A stretch of DNA of 64,000 nucleotides, taken from assembly GCF_019317285.1 (NCBI RefSeq), contig NZ_CP079218.1, positions 5,580,001 through 5,644,000 on the forward strand, read 5' to 3'. Source of the stretch: Pedobacter sp. D749. Lineage in GTDB: Bacteria; Bacteroidota; Bacteroidia; Sphingobacteriales; Sphingobacteriaceae. Both the position numbers and the translations under genes were made by a program. Below, in pieces: positions 16,810-23,556 of this stretch; positions within the stretch are counted from its first letter, which is position 1; every line of letters starts with the position of its first letter. The notes under the pieces are model-generated. The model did no database searches. It was not told the DNA's origin and was given only the letters and a program-made list of their open reading frames with translations.

Positions 16810-17907
16810 TTATTTTACGAAAATCTGTTTCAATTGATCTACAATTTGTCCACTGCCCGATAAGCTGATGTTATTGATTTTCTCCGCGATTTTCTCAACG
16901 TATTCCATCTCTTTCAACTTATACAACATGTTATTGTCTTCCATCAATTTAGCAGTATTCAGCAAACTTCTGGTCGAGGCCGTTTCTTCTCTTCGGGTAA
17001 TGATATTGGCTTGTGCCCTTTTTTCGGCAACTAAAACCTGGTTCATAATCTCCTTAACGTCACCAGGTAAAACAATATCTTTAACACCACAGTTCGTTAA
17101 TTTTACACCCAGGTTTTCAACTTTATCCAAAGTGATGGCCATTACCATTTCGGCAATTTTTTCTTTGCTTTCCATCAATTCGTCAAAAGTCATAAGGCCA
17201 ATAGATTCTCTTAACGCTAATTGCATAGTGATATACAATTGTTTTTCGAATTCTTTGTTCTCCAATAAGGCTTTGATGATGTCATCAACTTTATATTGAG
17301 TGCTGAAATTCACCCTCAATTGTGCTTTATCCTTTGTTAAGATTTCTTGTCCGATGATTTCCATATTCAATTGCCTCATATCGGTTTTCAAAACTTGAAT
17401 GGTGGTACTGTTTTTCCAGTAAACATAGTTTCCGGCTTCCAATACGTGTTCAAATTTACCATCAATAAATAACAAGGCCTTTTCGAAAGATTCTACCTTA
17501 TAGGCTCTGATGTAATTTAATAATGGTGCTTTCTCCAACAAGTTTTTATCAATTGCTTGGTCAATATTAATGTTACTGATGTCTACCTTAACAAAATCAT
17601 ATGTTGACAAACCTTTCCAGATGGCATGTCTGCCAGCGGTTAAAACAGATTTGAAATTTTTGTTTTGATAAAGCAAGGCCAATTCGTTGTCGGCAACGCT
17701 TACTAAGTGAATCAAATTCACAAAATCTGCATTTTCCAGCAAAATATCCAATTCGGCAACCGAGTAATAGTACTCCTTGGCCATGTCGTATAATGTCATA
17801 CTTTCGCCAAAACCTAACCAGTAAGTTCCAGCTGTTAAAACGTTTTTTAATTTTCCTTTTTTAAACACCAATCCAACATAATTGGTGTTAATACTTACTC
17901 TTTTCAT
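16810..17907 (-). CDS. Cytosolic slipin (SPFH/Band 7) of the RtcB operon
   Basis: A 365-residue SPFH-domain protein. The Band 7 core runs from about residue 185 to 300 (ILTKDKAQLRVNFSTQYKV, LALRESIGLMTFDELMESKE, LGVKLTNCGVKDIVLPG), followed by a charged helix. Ordinary slipins have an N-terminal membrane hairpin; this one has none. Instead it has three copies of a roughly 26-residue unit (9-34, 73-98, 141-166; e.g. LKNVLTAGTYWLGFG, FKSVLTAGRHAIWKG, FEHVLEAGNYVYWKN). Slipins are known companions of RtcB in many bacteria, function unclear. First gene of the operon. Confidence 0.85.
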   Translation of the reverse strand: MKRVSINTNYVGLVFKKGKLKNVLTAGTYWLGFGESMTLYDMAKEYYYSVAELDILLENADFVNLIHLVSVADNELALLYQNKNFKSVLTAGRHAIWKGLSTYDFVKVDISNINIDQAIDKNLLEKAPLLNYIRAYKVESFEKALLFIDGKFEHVLEAGNYVYWKNSTTIQVLKTDMRQLNMEIIGQEILTKDKAQLRVNFSTQYKVDDIIKALLENKEFEKQLYITMQLALRESIGLMTFDELMESKEKIAEMVMAITLDKVENLGVKLTNCGVKDIVLPGDVKEIMNQVLVAEKRAQANIITRREETASTRSLLNTAKLMEDNNMLYKLKEMEYVEKIAEKINNISLSGSGQIVDQLKQIFVK

Positions 17908-18229
17908 GTTTTTTGATGTTAAGATTTATAATTATTTGATTTTTTCTTTACAAAGCATTGCAAAAGCGCATTCATTTGTTTCTTGCGGAAGTAAGAAGAA
18001 TTATGATGTTTTTAAGAATGAAATCAAGCTTTATTAAGTAGGTAAATCCGAGGATTTAAATAAATTTTTCGGCGAGATTTGATTTTTAAATCAGCTCTTT
18101 CATCGTTTTTACTTACAAAGCAAAAGGCAAATTGCGTTTCAGATTTATCAAAAATCTTAAAGCCGAATTCGGTTTTACAATGCTGTTCTTTCGAGCGATT
18201 TTAAAAGTTGCTCCTCTTTTTGTTTTGGA

Positions 18230-18375
18230 GTTTAAGTCCTAAACGCTTACCAATTAGCTATTCCAAGTGACGGTTGGAAGCAGGATTCGAACCTGCATGG
18301 TTTGGTTGTTATTCTACCCCTGAATTATTCCGATTGCTCGGAAGTGGGATTCGAACCCACGACACACAACGTGTT
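18230..18375 (-). ncRNA. Two tandem permuted tRNA-like structures (Y-RNA/YrlA-like)
   Basis: Read on the minus strand. Copy A: stem GTTGT (18370-18366), 5-base variable loop, T-arm GTGGG-TTCGAAT-CCCAC (18360-18344), acceptor strand TTCCGA, tetraloop GCAA, TCGGAA (18333-18328), TA, D-arm ATTC-AGGGGTA-GAAT (18325-18311), A, and ACAAC (18309-18305) closing with GTTGT. Copy B: CCAAAC, CAT, T-arm GCAGG-TTCGAAT-CCTGC (18296-18280), TTCCAA, loop of seven, TTGGAA (18266-18261), TA, D-arm GCT-AATTGGTA-AGC, then GTTTAG, which pairs with CCAAAC at 5 of 6. The T-arm precedes the D-arm and the acceptor helix is closed by a loop, as in bacterial YrlA RNAs. It lies upstream of the slipin-RtcB operon. The two copies share bases near 18305, so only one may fold at a time. 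Confidence 0.7.
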
Positions 18376-18408
18376 TAGACAGTCTATCATAATTCTTGTC
18401 AGCATATT

Positions 18409-18860
18409 CTACGCAAATTGCCCGAATACTTTGGGGCTATTCTGAAACCCGCAACAATGGATAAGTTTTATTTAGTATTGCCATTCCGATTATTCATCGG
18501 AATTTCTTTATATATATTGATTTACCTAAACTGTTTAATTGCTGCCATTAACCCTGTTCCGCATATACGGAACAGGGGCTTCATATTTTGCTGTTCTAAT
18601 TGATCAGCATGGCGGAGAGCGCGTATTATTGAAACAGTTTAATTGTATTGTAAATCAGTTATTTATTATTCATATTTTTCAAAGAACTTCATTATCGACT
18701 GGCGACATTACAAAGATGCTACTACCACTACGCGGCTGATTTGCGTAGTAAAAATTATTTTGCCTATAATGTGTCAATTGCTTGATAACTAGAGTGATAA
18801 TTTTAATTTTTCCATCATATTATTTCTTTTATCCTCCAATTGCGCAGTTGTATTGCGTAG
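18409..18860. promoter_or_regulatory. Repeated TTGCGTAG boxes, candidate WYL-regulator operators
   Basis: TTGCGTAG occurs at 18409-18416 (minus), 18741-18748 (plus) and 18853-18860 (plus), with TTGCGCAG at 18840-18847. The box at 18741 forms an inverted repeat with ACTACGC at 18727-18733; the last two form a direct repeat 13 bases apart. All lie in the gap between the WYL gene and the RtcB operon. Confidence 0.4.
18552..18577. other. Perfect 10-bp hairpin CCCTGTTCCG/CGGAACAGGG
   Basis: Arms at 18552-18561 and 18568-18577 with loop CATATA. No T-run follows on either side, so an operator or RNA structural element is as likely as a terminator. Confidence 0.5.
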
Positions 18861-18933
18861 ATGATAAATGCTTTGCTATATTTAGTTAAGTTTTCCGATC
18901 AGATTTTTAGCTTTAAACTCAAATTGATTAAAA

Positions 18934-19980
18934 ATGGCAGTAAATAAATTAGCACTTATCCGGTATAAAACCATCGACGATTGTTTGAAAAACCGTTTTC
19001 GTAAATGGACATTGGAAGATCTTATAGAAAAGGTGTCTACAACCCTCTACGAACTCGAAGGCATTACCTCAGGAGTAAGCAAGCGGACCATCCAGGCGGA
19101 TATTCAACTGATGCGAAGCGATAAGTTGGGCTACAATGCGCCGATTATAGTGAAGGATAAACGCTTCTATGCATACGAAGATGCTGGTTTCAGTATTACC
19201 AAAGCGCCGATCAATAACGCTGATGTAGATAAGATGAAAGAAATTGTTGGTGTACTGAAACAATTTAATGCTTTTAATTATTTCGACGAAATGAGCGATA
19301 TGATTGCCCGATTGGAAAATAACCTCTACAAATCAACCAAACAAAGCGGTAATAACATCCAGTTGGAAAGTAATAAGTTGGTAAAAGGATTGGAATGTAT
19401 TCCGCCATTGTACCAGGCGGTTTTAAATAAGCGTTCGTTATTGATTGAATATAAATCGTTCAAGGCGCAACAATCGCAACAGGGGATTTATTTTCCGTAT
19501 CTATTAAAAGAGTACAGAAACAGATGGTTTTTGATCTGTAAAGCAAAAAAAAGAGCAGGAATTTTAAACTTAGCTTTAGATCGAATCATAGAATTTCAGG
19601 AACTGCCCAACGAAGAATTTGTTGCTTACAAAGGGGTAGATTTCGACCGCTATTACGATGATTTAATCGGCGTAACCAAAAATGAAAGCGACCGGGCTCA
19701 AAAGGTCATTCTGGAATTTACCAATGACCATGCGCCTTATGTGGTTACCAAACCTTTACATTCTTCGCAGGTGGTGTTAAGTAAAAACGACAAAACAACA
19801 ACGTTTAGGATTGATGTGGTTTTGAACTACGAACTGGAGCGTGAAATTCTGGGCTTTGGTGAGTGTGTTAAGGTGCTTTCCCCAAGATTGTTGATTTCGA
19901 AAATTAAAAGAAGATTGGCGCAAACTTATAAGCAATACGCAATGAATGAAAGTACCAATGCCGAAATATTGAACCCCTAA
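18934..19980 (+). CDS. WYL-domain transcriptional regulator
   Basis: A 348-residue regulator. The N-terminal winged helix is marked by LIRYKTIDDCLKNR, WTLEDLIEKVS and VSKRTIQADIQLMR. The central WYL domain (about 165-250) has LLIEYKSFK and FPYLLKEYRNRWFLICKAKK, followed by the C-terminal WCX domain (VILEFTNDHAPYV to ECVKVLSPRLL). WYL proteins sense nucleic-acid or nucleotide ligands and often control RNA-repair or defence loci. It is divergent from the slipin-RlaP-RtcB operon across the tRNA-like RNA, so it is the likely regulator of that operon. Confidence 0.88.
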   Translation: MAVNKLALIRYKTIDDCLKNRFRKWTLEDLIEKVSTTLYELEGITSGVSKRTIQADIQLMRSDKLGYNAPIIVKDKRFYAYEDAGFSITKAPINNADVDKMKEIVGVLKQFNAFNYFDEMSDMIARLENNLYKSTKQSGNNIQLESNKLVKGLECIPPLYQAVLNKRSLLIEYKSFKAQQSQQGIYFPYLLKEYRNRWFLICKAKKRAGILNLALDRIIEFQELPNEEFVAYKGVDFDRYYDDLIGVTKNESDRAQKVILEFTNDHAPYVVTKPLHSSQVVLSKNDKTTTFRIDVVLNYELEREILGFGECVKVLSPRLLISKIKRRLAQTYKQYAMNESTNAEILNP

Positions 19981-19997
19981 GATTCGGACATTAACCG

Positions 19998-20981
19998 TTA
20001 ATTAATAATGTTAACCGTAATCTGATGTTTAAACAAGGTAAAATCCTTCACCGAGTGTAATGAATAAGATACGGGATAAGCAATAGCTGTATTGTTAAAT
20101 GCCTCAAATTCCTGCACCAGTGCTTTGATCTCGTTCAGATTTTTAGCAATCCTGATAAACGATTTTTCGCTTCCTCCCCTGGCATAAAAAGTAACTTTTG
20201 CTGTGCTTAAAGATTGAATTTGTGCGGATGTTAACTCCTGTTTTAAAAGCACGGCTTTTAATGCAGTTTTCAATGCGGCAAAATCGGCATCGGCTTCTGC
20301 TAAAATCAAGGTGTTATTGCCATATACAACACTATTAATGTAATACGCATTGTTCGTTTCATTAATTTTGGCTGCATCTTCTACAGATAACAATTCTGTT
20401 TTACCGGGAAGGTTCATATCAAGCGAAAATTTCCCATTATTGGAGAAAAAATAAGTAGCATGCTTTTTGGCGATCCTGGTGGATGTAGTGATTCCGATTT
20501 TTTCAAAGATTGCTTTTACATCTTCATTGTTTGAAAGGAAGTATTTTACTACATTATAATCCTTAAATTCTTGTTCCGAATAAGCCTGGCTTTCAGAGGT
20601 ATTTTTGAAGACCAGATTTTTCGTATAAGCAGAAATCTTTTCCGCAGACGGAATATCGTTAAAGAATTTGTTTGCCGTGCCAGTAATTGAGGTTGAGGCC
20701 GTTATGGGCAATTGAGTGTATTTATCTTTTAGGGAAACGAATTGAAGATCGTTTCCGTTTTTTTTGATGTTAAATATTGCCCCGGGAAATATCTGTGCTA
20801 CATTACTGTCATCAACAATAAAAGAATTGAACTCCCAGGTTAAACTTTCTGTTTTATCTATTTGGGTAGGGATGACAGGATCAGGAACAGGATCAGGAAT
20901 TGTATCGTTAGTTTTCTTACAGGAAACAGCAAATAAAAGCATAGATACAGCCAAAAAGTAATTTATTTTATTTTTCATCAA
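19998..20981 (-). CDS. Lipoprotein distantly related to the short CDC-like (CDCL) proteins
   Basis: A 327-residue lipoprotein: signal peptide with lipobox AVSC (Cys about residue 21), then a Pro/Asp-rich linker. It shares an order of motifs with the proteins at 55328-61041: IFPGAI (about 65), YYINSVVYGNNTLILAEAD (compare YINSVTYGRFGFLMIETN) and the terminal YPVSYSLHSVKDF (compare VPVQFSLKYLKDN). This is the layout of cholesterol-dependent-cytolysin domains 1-3 without domain 4. The arginine of YGR is replaced by Asn. It is on its own, convergent with the WYL gene. Homology is inferred from motifs only. Confidence 0.6.
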   Translation of the reverse strand: MMKNKINYFLAVSMLLFAVSCKKTNDTIPDPVPDPVIPTQIDKTESLTWEFNSFIVDDSNVAQIFPGAIFNIKKNGNDLQFVSLKDKYTQLPITASTSITGTANKFFNDIPSAEKISAYTKNLVFKNTSESQAYSEQEFKDYNVVKYFLSNNEDVKAIFEKIGITTSTRIAKKHATYFFSNNGKFSLDMNLPGKTELLSVEDAAKINETNNAYYINSVVYGNNTLILAEADADFAALKTALKAVLLKQELTSAQIQSLSTAKVTFYARGGSEKSFIRIAKNLNEIKALVQEFEAFNNTAIAYPVSYSLHSVKDFTLFKHQITVNIIN

Positions 20982-21069
20982 GCTAAGTGTAAATGCCCGA
21001 ATCTACACAGTTTTTAGGTTCGGGAAGTTGTTTTTAGGTTATGATTGTGTTGCCATTGCGTAAACAAAT

Positions 21070-21103
21070 AAACCTCGCAGGTTTTGAAAAACCAGCAAGG
21101 TTT
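21070..21103 (-). terminator. Hairpin after prfC
   Basis: AACCTCGCAGGTTTTGAAAAACCAGCAAGGTTT forms nested inverted repeats (AACCT/AGGTT with an inner GGTTTT/AAAACC). It lies 36 bases beyond the prfC stop and resembles the terminator at 13419. Confidence 0.55.
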
Positions 21104-21138
21104 ATGTTGTTATTAAAAGCTCTTCCGGCAATCTTGAA

Positions 21139-22722
21139 TTAGCTTTTAAACTCGCTCGTTTTGTGGAATTCGATATCAGGATAATCCTGTTTTGTTAAAT
21201 TAATCATATACTCACTATCGGCCAGATAAACCGGGTTGGCTTCTTTATCAAAACCGATGTGCTGTTGTTTACGTTTCACAAATTCATCCAGTTTTTTTCT
21301 ATCAGTAGAGGTTACCCAGCTCGAACGGGTATAGCTCAAGGTACGGAAACGACATTTTGCGCCATACTCATGCTCTAACCTGAAGTTGATTACCTCAAAC
21401 TGAAGTTCACCAACTGCACCGATTACTTTCCTGTTTCCGGGTTGCATCACAAATAACTGTGCAACTCCTTCATCGGTTAGCTGTTCAATACCCTTTTCCA
21501 ATTGTTTGGTACGCATAGGGTCCATGTTTTCTACTTCTTTGAATATAGATGGAGAGAAACTAGGGATTCCTTTAAACTGCAGTTTTTCACCTTCGGTTAA
21601 AGTATCGCCGATTTTAAAGTTTCCACTATCGTATAAACCTACCACATCGCCCGGCCAGGCCTCTTCAACAATACTTTTCTCATTGGCCATAAAATCCATC
21701 GGGTTAGAGAATTTTAATTTCTTATCCTGACGGGTATGGTAGTAGAATTTATTGCGCTCAAACTTGCCGGAACAGATCCTTAAGAAAGCAATCCTGTCGC
21801 GATGTTTGGGGTCTAAGTTGGCGTGAATCTTAAACACAAAACCACTAAAATTTTTCTCATCTACCAATACATCACGTTCTTCCGCTTCTCTATGACGTGG
21901 GCTTGGTGCAATATCGATAAATGTATCTAAAAGTTCTTTTATCCCGAAGTTGTTAATCGCACTGCCAAAAAAGACAGGGGCAACCAAACCATCGGTATAT
22001 AAATCTTTATCAATTTTGCCGTAAATGCCGTCAACCAGTTCTACGTCGTCTTTCAACGTATTGATCTCGTTTTCTTTTAAGTAATTCAATAAAGATGGAT
22101 CATTTAAATCGCTTGCCGCCACAACCGAATCGGTTACTTTAGTTTTGTCGGAATTGAATAAATTTAAATGTTTGTTGTAAATGCTGTAAACGCCTTTAAA
22201 GGTATGTCCTTGGCCAATTGGCCATGAAAGCGGGCATAGGCTGATGTTTAGTTTTTCTTCAATTTCATCCAATAAATCGTAAGCCTCTTTACCTTCACGG
22301 TCCATTTTGTTGATGAAAATGATTACCGGAGTATTACGCATACGGCAAACCGACATCAGTTTTTCAGTCTGTTCCTCCACACCCTTTACACAGTCTACCA
22401 CCAAAATCACACTATCCACAGCCGATAAAGTTCTGTAAGTATCTTCCGCGAAATCCTTGTGACCAGGCGTATCCAGAATATTGATACGTTTACCGCTGTA
22501 TTCGAAACCCATTACAGAAGTCGCAACCGAGATACCACGCTGTTTTTCAATCTCCATAAAATCGGAGGTATTGCTCTGGTTCGCTTTGTTCCTTTTTACC
22601 GCACCAGCAGTATTAATGGCACCACCAAAAAGCAGAAATTTTTCTGTTAGTGTGGTTTTACCTGCATCGGGGTGACTAATAATGGCAAAGGTTTTACGTT
22701 TTTCTATTTCAGGGTTAAGCAT
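21139..22722 (-). CDS. prfC: Peptide chain release factor 3
   Basis: A GTPase that removes RF1/RF2 from ribosomes after release. The G motifs are ISHPDAGKTTLTEK (P-loop), DTPGHKDF (G3) and FINKMDREGK (G4). The RF3-specific stretch KRNKANQSNTSDFMEIEKQRGISV is near residue 42. It has 527 residues, as usual, and a strong -7 box lies upstream at 22811. It is a single-gene unit. Confidence 0.95.
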   Translation of the reverse strand: MLNPEIEKRKTFAIISHPDAGKTTLTEKFLLFGGAINTAGAVKRNKANQSNTSDFMEIEKQRGISVATSVMGFEYSGKRINILDTPGHKDFAEDTYRTLSAVDSVILVVDCVKGVEEQTEKLMSVCRMRNTPVIIFINKMDREGKEAYDLLDEIEEKLNISLCPLSWPIGQGHTFKGVYSIYNKHLNLFNSDKTKVTDSVVAASDLNDPSLLNYLKENEINTLKDDVELVDGIYGKIDKDLYTDGLVAPVFFGSAINNFGIKELLDTFIDIAPSPRHREAEERDVLVDEKNFSGFVFKIHANLDPKHRDRIAFLRICSGKFERNKFYYHTRQDKKLKFSNPMDFMANEKSIVEEAWPGDVVGLYDSGNFKIGDTLTEGEKLQFKGIPSFSPSIFKEVENMDPMRTKQLEKGIEQLTDEGVAQLFVMQPGNRKVIGAVGELQFEVINFRLEHEYGAKCRFRTLSYTRSSWVTSTDRKKLDEFVKRKQQHIGFDKEANPVYLADSEYMINLTKQDYPDIEFHKTSEFKS

Positions 22723-22810
22723 AATAAAATTTTGGGTGTAAAAGATGATGAAACCGGGTTAAAGGAATTTAACAGCGATAAGATTTGAATATTGTTGTTT
22801 CATCAGGACG

Positions 22811-22818
22811 CAAAGATA
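22811..22818 (-). promoter_or_regulatory. -7 box TATCTTTG upstream of prfC
   Basis: On the minus strand TATCTTTGCGTCC matches TAnnTTTG exactly; the same 13 bases occur before rsmA (45564). No good TTTG -33 box is seen at the right distance. Confidence 0.45.
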
Positions 22819-23556
22819 ATAAAAAGCTTTATCATTAATTGTTAGGTTGTTGTATTGTTTTATTGTTGAGGTGAATAGATTTAAAGAATGATTTGGAAAA
22901 GTAGTGATAGCTGTTCTTTCGTTATTGCAGTCCTGCCATACACTCTAATCCCGACCTTTCTTCCTTCTGTGTGGCTCCATCTTTTTAAGGCGTTACGCTA
23001 GCTTGCTTTGAAAGTAAACAGGTTTTACCGAAGAAGGCCCGTCAATCCCAAGAGCCGGGAAATCAAAAAAACAGTTGCATTTCAGGTAAATTGGCACTAA
23101 CAAACCTGAAACGCAGTGGTTTTGTGTTTCATGTTTTCAAAACCTTTCACCTCCCCCGTAACTAACAAAACAAAGTGCCACTGTTTTTTTGATGCGTAAG
23201 GGATTTGTGTAAAAGGCCCCTTGCCGGATTGACAAAGCGCTTTGGGCACTTTGGCGCTCCAAAGTACCATGCCCCGCGGCATAGAGCGGTAGAAGAATGT
23301 TAAAATTAATTGTTTTCACACGCTAGGATGTAAACTCGGAACAGAGCTACCGTTTCTGTCAGGTTTAGGTTGCTTCTGCAGTAATTCTATTAAGGTTTTT
23401 TATTCCGCTAATCAAGAAATTATTGATTAAATAAACGTGGTGACGAAAAATATCCACTTAAAATTAAAATTTCTCATCAATCATTCTTTAGTTTTGTGCT
23501 AAAATGTTTAGCTTTATTCATCCCTCCGTTTATTGCTAACTAAAATTTTACTGCCG
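22819..23556. other. Gene-free stretch with short repeats
   Basis: TTGTT repeats with period 8 lie at 22840-22868 (TTGTTAGGTTGTTGTATTGTT). Further on, GC-richer sequence (23020-23300) gives only short overlapping reading frames with no recognisable protein. At 23340-23385 a piece resembling 49785-49810 (CTACCGTTTCTGTCAGGTTTAGG) is a dispersed repeat fragment. Nothing else is recognised. Confidence 0.5.

Larger units (their letters stand above)
17908..18933. other. 1-kb divergent regulatory region of the RNA-repair locus
   Basis: No protein gene is credible here. It contains, right to left for the minus strand: TTGCGTAG boxes (18727-18749, 18840-18860, 18409-18416), a 10-bp perfect hairpin (18552-18577), an 8-bp hairpin ATTCCGAT/ATCGGAAT (18483-18503), the tandem tRNA-like RNA (about 18230-18375), and a 320-base AT-rich leader to the slipin gene. 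I could not place a convincing promoter for either direction. Confidence 0.7.

Noticed and set aside
18273..18427. Two ordinary tRNA genes on the minus strand, read in normal order (acceptor, D-arm, anticodon, T-arm)
   Set aside because: In normal order the acceptor stems pair poorly (about 4-5 of 7) and the anticodon arm is missing or distorted. The permuted reading gives perfect six-base acceptor helices.
18418..18739. Short reading frames of about 60 residues in the WYL-RtcB gap
   Set aside because: They overlap hairpins and regulatory boxes, have no family resemblance and poor codon use.
23097..23319. Small proteins of about 60 residues on the minus strand
   Set aside because: Two overlapping frames with no recognisable family in a repeat-containing gap; codon use is unlike the neighbours.
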